Positions 36,245-47,700 of a stretch of DNA of 60,000 nucleotides are shown here, one piece after another (position 1 is the stretch's first letter; every line of letters starts with the position of its first letter). The translations under genes were made by a program, and so were the position numbers. Origin of the DNA: Apostichopus japonicus (taxonomy: Eukaryota; Echinodermata; Holothuroidea; Aspidochirotida; Stichopodidae). Under the pieces are notes generated by a model. That model had not been told where the DNA came from and searched no databases. It saw only the letters and a list, made by a program, of their open reading frames with translations. The stretch is taken from assembly GCF_037975245.1 (NCBI RefSeq), contig NC_092573.1, forward strand, positions 25,637,265-25,697,264. Direction: 5' to 3'.

Positions 36245-39200
36245 GTAAGCGAGTTAATTGGTTAATATAGTCATTCTTAAGCACGTGACATGCCAACCTG
36301 GTTGTCATGGTAATGGAGTAAAACAAATTGCATTGCTTAAAATAGCATTTCTTTCTATATTCGCTCTCCAAGAAAAAGAGTGCATGTAAAATAGCCTACA
36401 AAGCACGAATCGACGGTCTAATTCCAAATACTTTGATATAAGACAACCGAATTGTTTGGGGGAGGAGAGGGGGGGGGGGTGGCGGAAAGGTTTCGTCTGA
36501 GATATTCGTCAAGAATCACGACCGCTAGACATCCTTCGTACAAAAGGGGGAACGATTGAATTATTTGTCTAACTCTTTTGGGCGACACCAACATGGAGTA
36601 GGGGGAAATTGGTCCCTTACCGATTTGTCTTATACGCAAAGGTTTTTACGTAGCTGCATCAGTTATAATAATTCGTCAACAATTTCAAACAAGCAAATAT
36701 AAATATGTCAGATGTAATGACGCAGCCTAAAGCTTCTTCTCTACTAATACACTAGACTATGGTCTTATTTCAACCTTACCCCGCCTCCCCTCCCCTCCCC
36801 CAATCCACTCTCATGCCCATCAATCTAAGTAAGGCATATCTAAAGGCAATTCCATCTTTCTATTCTTAAAGTAATGAGTTATTAACGGATTAATCCGATT
36901 CAGAAATGTTGTGTTCTAAAACATGTGACGTAATGTGATGTAATGTGATGTGATGCAATGTAATGTAATGTGTTGAAATGTGATGTTATGTGATGTGATA
37001 TAATGTTATGTGATGCGATGCGATGTAATGTGATGTGATGTGATATAATGTTATGTGATGCGATGCGATGTAATGTGTTGAAATGTGATGTGATGTGATG
37101 TAATGTTATGTAGTTTAATGTGATATTATGTAATGTAATATGATGTGATGTAATGTAATGTGATGTAATGTAATGTGATGTAATGTGATGTAATGTGATG
37201 TAATGTAATGTGATGTAATGTGATGTGATGTAATGTGATGTAATGTGATGTAATGTAATGTGATGTAATGTGATGTGATGTAATGTAATGTGATGTAATG
37301 TGATGTAATGTGATGTAATGTGATGTGATGTAATGTGATGTGATGTAATGTTATGTGATGCGATGTGATGTAATGTGATATGATGTGATGCGATGTTATG
37401 TAATGTGATATGATGTAATGTAATGCGTCAGCGTTTTCATTTTCAAATCGTTCAGGTACCGTTTAATTTCCTCGTTAATTTTAGTTGTCGATTCATTGGG
37501 ATAACAGATAAACGTTACCATGTACAGTATCTTTCCTTAAACCACACTGTATATGTAACCAACAGATTGCAACAAGTCAACGAATATGCAGATGTAAAAA
37601 CAAGTTACAAGTAACCTGCCACAACCCTGGTCTGATTCAAATCAAATTTTAATTGAAGTTGATAATGTAAATAATACTCATTTGACCTATTATATTTCAG
37701 GCATCTGATGTTTCCTTATTCCGAATTCCCCATCAATTGGAATTTGGATCGCATGAGTACTGGATATTTCTTTTACTGTTAGACTATGAATTTGTAACGT
37801 TTAAACTACATCATTCCGAAGTTTAATGGCTTTTCTTTTCCGTTTTGAATTGTCATTACAATTGATGAAATGCAATGTTTATTACAAATGCACTTCATTT
37901 TGTTTCAAGATTGGAGATTATGGACACTACAGTCAAAGGTCAAAGGTCAGAGGTGATTGAGTTAGATAAACGTGCACAGGTCAATGAAGAGGAAGTCCAA
38001 GATATGACAGAAGAGTTGGAACATAAAGCAAGACAAATTACAGAGGTGGAACACGAGCAGGAAAAACTAGGAGAAGAGATCTCAGAAATGGAAGAGGAAG
38101 TCAAGGAAACCGGAAATAAACTTACTGAAATAGATCAACAAGTAAGTCCATTTGGGCTTCTTCCAATTTTGGGCAAATGAGAGACGGTTTTACTAAATAC
38201 CGTAGTGTGTGATGCTGTTTTGAAGTAAACTGTTGTGTGTGATGCTGATCTGTATTCTACTGTAGCGTGTGATGCTGATTTGTAGTCTACTGTTGTGCGT
38301 GATGCTGATTTGTGGTCTACTGTTGTGTGTGATGCTGATTTGTGGCATACTGTTGTGTGTGATGCTCATCTGTAGTCTACTGTTGTGTGTGATGCTGATT
38401 TGTAGTCTACTGTAGCGTGTGATGCTGATTTGTGGTCTACTGTTGTGTGATACTTATTTGTAGTCTACTGTTGTGTGTGATGTTGATCTGTAGTCTACTG
38501 TTGTGTGTGATGCTGATTTGTAGTCTACTGTTGTGTGTGATGCTGATCTGTAGTCTACTGTTGTGTGTGATGTTGATCTGTAGTCTACTGTAGCGTGTGA
38601 TGCTGATTTGTGGTCTACTGTTGTGTGTGATGCTGATCTGTAGTCTACTGTTGTGTGTGATGTTGATCTGTAGTCTACTGTAGCGTGTGATGCTGATTTG
38701 TAGTCTACTGTTGTGTGATACTTATTTGTAGTCTACTGTTGTGTGTGATGCTGATTTGTAGTCTACTGTTGTGTGTGATACTGATTTGTAGTCTACTGTT
38801 GTGTGTGATACTGATTTGTAGTCTACTGTTGTGTGTGATGCTGATTTGTGGTCTACTGTTGTGCGTGATGCTGATTTGTGGTCTACTGTTGTGTGTGAAG
38901 CTGATTTTTAGTCTACTATTGTGTGTGATCCTGATTTGTGGTCTACTGTTGTGTGTGAAGCTGATTTTTAGTCTACTGTTGTGTGTGATCCTGATTTTCT
39001 CTACTGTAGTGCGGATCCTGTCTTCCGTTGTATTTTATCTTGTGCTTTCCTGTTGTGTGAACTGCTGTTGCTGCTGCTGCTGCTGTATTGCCATAGTCCT
39101 CATAGAACCGTCGGCATTCTCTTGTTTGCCTTTGCTCTGGCCACGGCCATTCCTCCATCTGTCCACTTCTTGATGTTATCGATCCATCCTGTTTTCCTAC

Positions 39201-42200
39201 GTCCTGGCCTGGCCTTCCCTTCTACTTCTCCTTCTACTGTCATCTGAATTAGGCTATCTGATCGGCGCTTCCAATGTCCATACATAGACAGCTTCCTCTT
39301 CCTTAACTGGACAAGTAGACCTTCCTCTTCTGAAACTCCTACCCTTTGGCGGATCCAAGCATTGTCTTTCTATCTTTCCAGCTGACCTGAAGCATTGTGT
39401 GAAATTCTATTTTTTTTATTCTGTTGTGTTTGATCCTTATATTTTCTACTGTTATGTGTGAACCTGCTTTCTCTACTTTTGAGTGTTATCCGTATAATTA
39501 ACATACATTTGCACAAAGAAATCAATTTTGAAATGGTATACGCTTTGACTTATCAGACTTGCTTACAATTGATTAACCTTATTGTGCATATACGATGAGA
39601 TGAACAATTTTTTCCATATCCAATCGTGCTCTCTTTTGCTCGTCCAGACGATAGTGAACGCGCCGAAGTGGTCACGTGACGTTTCTAAGATTCTTAACCC
39701 CGAGCACAAGTATGACTGGAGGTACCTGGCCATTCGCCTGGGTTTTTCTGGTGAAGACGTCCGTAACTGGGCCTTGTCTCCTGACCCTACCATGGCTATA
39801 TTAGCTGAATGGTACACCACTCATAAGAGTAGTGACGCAACCTACGCCATCTTGACCGCTCTGCAAGATATGGGAAGGACAGAGGCAGCTGAGATCGTAG
39901 AGAAAGCATTAGAAGAAGCAGGTAAGGTTTTTTCAAAGTTTGATGTAACGTGAATAGCTTACAGCGGATATATAATAAAGAAAATGTTGATGGTAGGGAA
40001 ATGCAGAGAAGGTTGCCTTGCACTACCCACCGGCTTCTAGCCACGGATATGACATTGACAACACAAGGGCCCTAATGAAGTAATGATCGAGTTTCAGAAA
40101 CGGATATAGATATTACATCATACTATGTTCTTGTTGTTTGATACATTGAGACTAATTTGATAATAATGAGCATTCTCGTCAAATTACAGTCCCTGTACGT
40201 GAACGTCTTGGACCTTTCAGCAGCCTAGTCGATCCATTTTAACATGGACTTGTCTTAGCTTGTTGTCTATTGGTGTAAATGGAAGCCAGAAGGCATTGCT
40301 AAATCCATGGCTAATGGACCTGTGGGGTCGAGCTTGGTGTGAGGGGGTGTTCAATTTTCCTTTCTAATTCCATATATCCTGTTGTGTTCTTTTTAAGATT
40401 CGCGTAACTATTACATGAAAGCATGTTCTTAACAAGTTAACACGTTGACATGACACATATCAAATATACTCAAATATGTATTTATCCTTTCTCAAATTTA
40501 CTTAATCAACTAACCGTTCATCTCAGATCAAATGGTTCCCAAGCCGGTTGGTGAGATGTCAGACAAACCATGCCCTGTCTTCATCAGTTACCAGTGGGAC
40601 CATCAACCTGAGGTCAAGGCGGTCAAGGACCATCTTGAAATGGCTGGGTATGGGTGTTGGTTGGACATTGGTCAGATGGGAGGAGGAGACCAGCTCTTTG
40701 CTAAGATCAATGAGGGCATGAGGGCAGCCAAGTTGGTCCTGTGTATGGTGACCACTAAATATGCCAAATCAGAAAATTGCAATAAAGAGGTGAGTCGTTT
40801 CACGAGAGACCACGGTCAAATGGAAGCTTCATCTCCGTTCTTGAAAAGACCAGCGGAGTGCGCATGATCGGTAGTAATGTGAGTGACGGTAATACAGCAA
40901 TTTCCAACTTCATCTTCATCCCCCCCCCCCTCCCCTCGTCTACCCCACCTCAACCTCTCTTATTATTTTCTTTCTGTGATATGTATTCAATATTCATACA
41001 TAGATATTATTAAATGCTACCTATATTTTGAGCAAATCTTCCTGTCAGTTTTAATATTATATTTTAATTTTTTATTCTCCTTGTAGGTAAACCTTGCCAA
41101 CCTCCTTAACAAACCTATCATCCCTATATTAATTGAGAATATTCCCTGGCCTCCTGAAGGTTCTATGAGTATGCTCTTTGCCCAGCTCCTCTACATTCAA
41201 TTCTTTTCGGAGGGCGAGTACGTCAGAGGGAAAAAGTTCTGGCCAGATGACAGGTTTCATGAGCTTCTTGGACAGATTGGGTACTATGCTACACCTAACA
41301 CACAGCTTCTCCGAGGAGGTATGAATTAACATTTTTAGAGTCTAACATTACAAAGGTTTTTAAATGTTTCAAGTTTCTCACGTGTATCACGTAAGTCAAT
41401 CATAAGCAAAAATGACATTATTTTGTCGTGACATAGTCATGTGCAATATGCTAGAATTATGAAATGTCGAATGTCTCATCCGGATTACTCAAGACTTAGA
41501 TTAAAGAGGTCTAAACAATACGAATGTTAATGTATACATTAGACAGGGCTATAGAAACGTTACATTTTGTTAATCATTTGTTAGCAGTAATGTTCAATGC
41601 GGAATCATATTTTTTTTCGTACATTTTAAATTGATCTTAATAACAATGACATTTATATAAATTTCTATGTCTCCGTTCCATCGACGCACCTGCAAAGTAT
41701 AAAATAATTCCTAGCGTCTCTTTTTCCTTCAGAATATCGTAAAAAAATATCCAATTTAACCAAACATCCAAATCGAAAAGATCAAGATATCGAAGTTCCA
41801 AACTCGACAGTGAGTTAATACTTATTTTATGGCAAAATCAAAATTTAACTTCAATAATAAGGTTTTATTGCTTATTATAAGTAAATGAGAGGCTTGTGTG
41901 ACGAAGTGATTGATAATAAACACATATGGAGAACTATATCAGGACAATAGTCTATTTCAGTGAGGTAATAAGATACTTGTTCAATATGTGAATGTTACCA
42001 AAATATATGCATGACTGAGTCACGGATATTTATGTTAGACTTTATCATCTTAATAAATTATTATTTTCCGACATATACTGTTTTTCATTCTTCGTCTATT
42101 TTTAGTTTTCATATTTCAAACAAAGCATTTGAAGATATAGCAAATTCAAATTTTTGTTTAAATACAACTTTTTTTCTCTTTATAATCACCTTTTTTGTTA

Positions 42201-44750
42201 AAATCTAGTGACTTTCTATTAAAAAGAAACGGACCTTTTCTTTTTACAACTCCCAACTTCCTTGAAAATGTGTCAAATGGACATTTATTAATATATATTA
42301 CAGATCTCTGCTTTTTCACTGGTTTATTATTTCTACATGCCAAACTCGCTTTTCGCAGATGTTATTAGAGGTCATCGCCTCCCCCTGCCCCCCCCCCCAA
42401 AAAAAATTGTTAGAGAGTCAAATGTGGTCACGCATTTTACAGCAGCTCTAAAAGCAGTTATTCACCCTGAGACATTTTCTATTTTCTTTTATACATTAGT
42501 TTTTCTGTTCTCAAAGTCCTCATTTAATTGGCTGCGAATATTACAAAGGACCAAAGCCTCTAGAAAGTACTTTTGAAAACTTCTAGACATTTTTATCATG
42601 CTAAAACTGGGGCTAATTCTGATGACATTTGAACTTCCTGGTGTGTCGTTGGGTGTGATATTGGTATACGTGTGTTAAGTAGCAACATTATGAGTGAGGA
42701 TTCCAGTGTAGCATTGTATCTCTACATATGAACACAAAAGACATTGTACATTGATTGCTCTCTAAACTTGACTTTAACAACAACACATTTCAGTGTGACA
42801 TCTTCCTCTCTTACGAATTGGATATGAGGTCAAAGGTCACCGATATCCAACATCATCTGACTGAACAAGACTTGACATGTTGGATGGATTCTCCTGAAGT
42901 AAACGCGACGAAACCACGTAAAGAAGTAGTTGAAGATGCCGTGAGAAGAGCTCAGGTACAGAAAAACTATCCCAGTTATTGCAATCAGTTTAGGGCCTGG
43001 TCGTCACCAGGGGCGTCGATCCTAAAAGGCAGAGGGTCAGTTACCCGGGTGGGGCAGAAGATTGATCCCCCGACAGCGAGAATTCCTGGAACAGGAATCA
43101 CGTCACCTGAACTTATTTTGTTCATAAAATTGAAAAATAATTTATTCTGTACAATATCGTATAACCCATATTACATTATTGTATATCATTATTTATATCA
43201 TTGATCCTATATCATGAACCTAATGATTTATATCATTGATCCTATAAATTAAATTATTGGAATATATAACAACTAATTTGTTTCCTCGAGAGATAACCTG
43301 GTACTGGGAAGATGGTATAATGAGGATACATCTTACAGCCAATTCCGGTATGCTTTTAAAGAAGTACAATTACATTAATCAATGCATTGTATCGGTAACT
43401 TTGCACCACTAATCCTGAGAACGAATCGACGTCCCTCGATTGGGTCGTAACAGTTTTCAGCAATTAACATGCAGACCGAGCAGTGATACAGAAACTCAAT
43501 CTCAATTGCACAAATTAAAACAGCCCTTCCAGTGTTTTCAATTAAAGATGCCTAAATAGCGAGTAATCAACAATTCCATTCAATGCCAACCAAAATTGGC
43601 TCCCATGCAGACTCTTCTAAAGTATCGTATACAGTGTTATTAGCAACAAACGCTTGTTGTTACTCAGATACCCTTTGAATTTGATGGGCAGAAAAAAAGC
43701 AGCCTGTAAGAGAACAATCGGCTGATATTGAAGCAGCATTATGCGTTGAATTGAATCTAGTGGTTACAAAGAAAGGAGAATTAAGGTTCATGGCAACATC
43801 ATATGTAACCACAAAATATTCTATAGTGGACTAAATTGTTGATAACTTGAGATAGTTAGGAACAAACAACTAGTTATAATCACATAAATCTGTTAATTAA
43901 CTAGAGGAGTGGATTTCGCGGGTGACAAAAGGTTTATAAGCAACTAAAGTACAGCTGCAAGGACCTAACTAGGTCTGTGTCTTACATTTACAAATATGTT
44001 CAAATCTGCCTTGAAGAAAGTAATCGGTAATTACATTTAAGAAAGAAAAAAAACTAAAATAATTCATACTTCCTATATATCTGCCTTAGATACTTTTATC
44101 CAGTAAGAAACGTTGAAACGTTCTAACTGAACAGGGAAATTTAAAATCTTAAAAAAGTTATAATTTTCCTCTCCACATATCATTTCAACCACCAGGTAAT
44201 CGTCGCGTGTCTGTCTGAGAAGTACTTTTTATCATCAGACAGCAAACGCCAACTTACGATGTCAGATGAATTGGATAAACCCATCCTATTGGTCCTCCTG
44301 GAGCAGGGAATGACGTGGCCACCAAATGGACCAATCAGCACGACTCTGTCAAACAAGGACTGCATCGATGTCAGACGCTATTCAACAGCACAATCTAATG
44401 AACTGATTGTTGAGAAGGTCAAGAAAATGTTTGATTTATTGGAGCAAAATAATAATATTAAATCAACATCGACTAAAAATCCTGAAAATATTAGAAAAGA
44501 AGATAAATATTTGAAAGATGTGAAAAAGTCTGTTAATAAAGAAAGAAATGTCTCGGACTCCGTGATGAAGGGGAAGGCACCTTCCCCGGTATACGTGAAG
44601 CATGTAAGTGCTCCAGGAAGCAGTAGGTCCTTACCAGAGACGTCACGGCATGGTCCCCACAATCGCCTGCCAGGAAGAGCTGATTCGGATCAAGGTATTC
44701 CGAAAAGAAACAAACATTCTAGACGTTCCACTGTCTGTATCATTATTTGA
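28126..44750 (+). CDS. Gene B: paralogue of gene A, Melted-like / coiled coil / Death / TIR / degenerate TIR / CaaX, 17 exons, 1121 aa
   Basis: Exons: 28126-28295, 28979-29099, 29714-29841, 30896-31025, 31562-31692, 32457-32577, 33397-33592, 34256-34401, 35366-35575, 36027-36244, 37910-38141, 39648-39921, 40527-40789, 41087-41318, 41733-41809, 42794-42955, 44196-44750 (3366 bp with stop). All intron phases equal those of gene A. Exons 2, 4, 6, 9, 10, 11, 12, 13 and 14 have the same length in both genes. Approximate residues: helical half 1-520, coiled coil 525-601, Death 615-686, TIR1 705-835, TIR2 884-985, basic tail, CIII at 1118-1121. TIR1 keeps Glu780 in a CNKE motif. TIR2 has Gln956 at that place and no MGGGD loop, so TIR2 is probably not catalytic. 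Divergent from gene A, start codons 9.3 kb apart. A poly(A) signal lies just after the stop. Confidence 0.9.
29885..30480. repeat. Degenerate minisatellite in intron 3 of gene B
   Basis: Recurring words such as GACGTTTTATCTCGAAA, TCGAAATTT and TTTGACGTTTTATC at irregular spacing of roughly 24 bp and multiples indicate an old, decayed tandem array. Confidence 0.55.
36920..37425. repeat. Pentamer satellite (TGATG/TAATG)n in intron 10 of gene B
   Basis: About 500 bp made almost only of TGATG and TAATG pentamers in varying order, often alternating as a 10-bp unit, with a few TTATG and CGATG variants. Confidence 0.95.
37910..38141 (+). other. Gene B exon 11: coiled coil
   Basis: Same length and phase as gene A exon 11 and again Glu/Lys rich with heptads (for example MTEELEHKARQITEVEHEQ). 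Sequence identity to gene A is modest, but the coiled-coil character is kept. The exon is followed within 60 bp by a large 30-bp minisatellite in the intron. Confidence 0.8.
38195..39000. repeat. 30-bp minisatellite in intron 11 of gene B
   Basis: About 27 copies of a 30-bp unit with consensus words TCTACTGTTGTGTGTGATG and CTGATTTGTAG; subtypes with GTAGCGTG or lacking a GT occur in recurring order, suggesting higher-order amplification. The unit length is a multiple of three, giving a long spurious open frame. Confidence 0.95.
39018..39385 (-). mobile_element. LINE reverse-transcriptase C-terminal remnant in intron 11 of gene B
   Basis: Minus-strand frames encode DNAWIRQRVGV, LRKRKLSMYGHWKRRSD, EGEVEGKARPGRRKTGWIDN and IKKWTDGG, the usual tail of non-LTR retrotransposon polymerases. 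After that the match shifts frame (RQTRECRRFYEDYGNT), showing a dead copy. It abuts the right end of the 30-bp minisatellite and a short GCT/GCA run near 39060-39085. Confidence 0.8.
39648..39921 (+). other. Gene B exon 12: Death domain
   Basis: Nearly identical to gene A exon 12 at the DNA level from the codons for KWSRDV onward; the first six codons are more diverged. The three amino-acid changes relative to gene A are I/T-V near the start, E to K, and Y to F. The signatures [20 protein letters not shown] and DMGRTEAAE are intact. Confidence 0.9.
39663..41300 (+). repeat. Inverted near-identical tract, gene B side (exons 12-14)
   Basis: Partner of the gene A tract. Intron 12 is 605 bp here and 600 bp in gene A and aligns along its length. 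Intron 13 (40790-41086, with a poly-C run near 40920) is unrelated in its interior. Confidence 0.8.
40527..41318 (+). other. Gene B exons 13-14: TIR1 domain
   Basis: Exon 13 is 100% identical to gene A in protein, with about seven silent DNA differences in 263 bp. Exon 14 is nearly identical until its last roughly 10 codons, where the two genes part. Putative catalytic Glu780 and the MGGGD loop are kept. Intron 13 between the two exons is not alignable with that of gene A except at its ends. Confidence 0.92.
42794..44390 (+). other. Gene B TIR2 domain, degenerate (exon 16 and start of exon 17)
   Basis: Exon 16 (42794-42955) keeps DIFLSYELD and TCWMDS, but where TIR1 and the gene A copy have QMGGGD the sequence reads PEVNATKPRK. 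Exon 17 opens with VIVACLSEKYFLSSDSKRQL, so the Cys and Glu of the C-x-x-E motif are Ser and Gln. The hydrophobic core (KPILLVLLE, WPPNGP) is kept. The fold is likely intact while catalysis is not; a regulatory pseudo-TIR is the simplest reading. Confidence 0.85.
44391..44750 (+). other. Gene B C-terminal basic tail and CaaX box
   Basis: The tail is not alignable with gene A in the middle but ends in PKRNKHSRRSTVCIII and a TGA. Cys-Ile-Ile-Ile fits a CaaX box, again with a terminal residue favouring geranylgeranylation, preceded by several Arg/Lys. Retention of the box in two otherwise unrelated tails argues that it is used. Confidence 0.75.
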
Positions 44751-44763
44751 GTAAAAATGAAAA

Positions 44764-44773
44764 AATAAATAAA
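44764..44773 (+). terminator. Poly(A) signal of gene B
   Basis: Two overlapping AATAAA hexamers start 14 bp after the stop codon. This implies a very short 3' untranslated region or an additional downstream site. Confidence 0.6.
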
Positions 44774-47700
44774 ACCGAACTTTTGAATTATTAGAACCAT
44801 GAGAGACTACCAGGTTTACTATTTACTATTTGCTTTGAATTGAATGTGTCATGAATAACCATTTTATTTGGATCATATTACCAATCACTATGGATTACTA
44901 CAGGCCCACGAGTCGTTCAGGTGTTATAAGTGTGTCCCGCAAAATATGGTAATGGTAAAAACCAACGGATTATCATATTATACACCAGTAAGAAAATATC
45001 ACCACCAAGTCGTTTATATTTCACACGTCGATGAATTTCGAATGCTACCTTTAAAGTATTTTCAAGATTTAAATATAATTCTCAAACTTCCAGTGATTGG
45101 CGATATAACCGAACATAGTTTAAAACGTTATGGGCGTACTCAGCCTAACTGTTTTGTGTCTGAATTATTATACTAATTAAATTAACTGTATCATATCAAT
45201 TCACTGTGAATCTGAATGACGTATGACTAATATGTTTATTTTTCAGGGGACAAAAATTGAAATAACAATGTCGTAACTTGTCAAATCAAATTTGAAATCT
45301 GAAAGGTTCTTGGGTCTCGATTATTCTTTACGTGTTCAGACTATCTATCTAGACATAAAACAGGAGTAGATAAAAGTTTTCACTTATTTTGGAAAATTAA
45401 TCTTTAACGAATTCGGTACAAATAAGGCTTCCTGCCTTATCTGTAACATGTCTCTTGTTTAGTTTATATACATTAATGATTGAATTAGTTGATAACGCGT
45501 TTTTCATGTTATGAATAACACGACTCATGCCTCTTATCTAAATTTTGCCTCTCATCCTGTTAGTCATTAGCTTTATTTGGTAACGTAAATTTGATAAGAA
45601 TTACGAGGGATTTTTGCTTTATTTCGACTTTTATAGCCTGACTCATGGAATTATTGATAAAGATTTTACGATATGAGATTTGAAGCATGTTCTTCTGTGA
45701 CTTACATGTTCTTTATTGGTTGAATATAAAGGGTTCTCCAGAAGAATACATTTTTGAGCTTCTACTTAATATCTTGGTGAAAAAAAAGACAAGGCATTCC
45801 TACATTGCGTGTTCGAGATATTGCAAGCTGAAATTGTCACAATCTGTGCCATAATTCAACTTGAAGCAAACAGGTGTGACGTCTTAGTTGTATACACTGA
45901 CAGCAATTTTTTCTTTCACTAGTTAATTTTGACCTTGGATTAGCCAGAGTTCCAACTTTGCATAAGGGGGGGGGGGGGGGGTGAGGGGGGTGAACTTATC
46001 AATACATCAATGTAGATGCATCACACGTGATTGCTTCATGCTCACGTTTGGGTCAAACCATGTTAACTTCAGATGTTGTTATTTCGAAAACAATACAAAG
46101 GAAATGAATGTAGATTTCACCAGGATGCGTGGAATGTGCCTCTTTAAACAATAAAAACTAAATTGTCTCCTAGATTATTCTCTTATGCACTATTGTCATG
46201 GTTGCAGGTTGTGGGGTCCCTCGTTGGAGGGGGGGGGGTTCTGGTGTCCTCCCCGCCCCCACCCCAAGAAAGAATCAAAGTTTAGACGTCAATGTTTGGC
46301 TTACTGAGGTATATTTAGAATATATATTAGTTCTATAATTAAGTTGTGCTAATAACTATTTTTTTTAATTTTGAAAAACACCTCGACTGAATCGACTGAA
46401 CGAAATTTGCTCCCGAGTGACCATGGAGGAGGTAGATATGCCACCACCCCCCCCCCCCCTTAGACTTTTACGCACGTCACTTCGACCTAGACTGGACGAA
46501 AGGTAACGTTGGCAAGTTTGGGAACTGCAACTTTTATTCGGGATGCACTTATCTTGTCAGCAATTACCAAACAAAACACGAATATCTCAGAAAAGAAGTT
46601 TCATTTGAAATGTTAACGAACCAAAATCTATCAATGCACGCCATATATCACTTAAAACAAACTGAACAAAGTTTAGTTGATTTCATGATCAAATATATTA
46701 GCAGAAACAAACAATAAAGACGACTTTTTAAAGTAAAATGATATAGAAAATCATATAACTATGCTCTATATCCGATAACGTAAGAGACACAGTGCATACT
46801 ATAAGTATCTGTAGCGTGGCAAAGAGCAACAGAGTCCCGGTGCAGCAATAGAGGTGGATACCCAGAGGAAGTCCATACTCACCAAAGCCATCAAAATGGT
46901 TTGGTGCTTGTGTGAGCATTTTGTTTAATCTCTGGCACTTCTAGACACCCCCGTATATGGCTCTTTCATATCCAAACAGTAAATGGGACCCGTTTGTTTC
47001 ACATATTGTGCATTCAGTATCAATACTAGCCGATTTCATCGGCCTGTGGCTGGCTACTGCGAATAGGTGCAGGTTATTTTTTCCCGGTACTTGTCACCGG
47101 GACCCCAGGCCTACGATTATATATTCGACCATACGAGTTCTGTACCACCAATTAAATGCATTTAAATTATTATGAGGGGCACTAAACAGTACATGGGGCC
47201 ATTTGACATATATTATTGGACTAGCGACCGCCCTTTTATGTTGGTGGCCCAATGGTAGATTAAGTAGAGGCTTATCTGGATCTATAGATAACTATCAATG
47301 GGCCCTTAAGAATATTTGGGTCCCGTTTGATATTTTGACCGCACATTTAATATCAATATTGGTCGCTTCGCCGGCCTAAGGCTGACGGTCGGGTTCAGCG
47401 TACGAGTGGTCATGTTTCTGGTTCTTGACACCGGGGTCCAGTTCCAGGAGTACGTACCGAACGTACCCGTCTAATTACGCCTTTGAAAGTAATTATAGAT
47501 TCTTTATCAACTTAATGCGCTTTTGTTGTAACTTATTACGGAAGCGGTAAACAGTTCCGTCGGTTGTTAAAAATATTGTTAAGAATCAGAACTTATTCTT
47601 GATCTACGTAATTCTTACAATTGGCATTTAATCAAGCATGATTGTTGTGAAATTGCCATACCTCTATCGAAATTCAACAATAAAACTTGAATTATAATAA

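Noticed and set aside
36920-39000. Repeat arrays checked as a possible CRISPR array
   Set aside because: Units are contiguous without unique spacers and lie in introns of a eukaryotic gene.
38715-39173. 152-codon open frame of Leu/Cys-rich decapeptide repeats
   Set aside because: It is a by-product of the 30-bp minisatellite and lies between exon 11 and exon 12 of gene B, whose splice sites agree with gene A.
42956-43204. Open frame continuing past gene B exon 16
   Set aside because: Read-through into intron 16 with repeat-like sequence; joining to 44196 restores the TIR core as in gene A.
44868-45176. 102-codon plus-strand open frame after gene B
   Set aside because: No ATG at its start, no recognised motif and no splice link; such a length can occur by chance in 60 kb.
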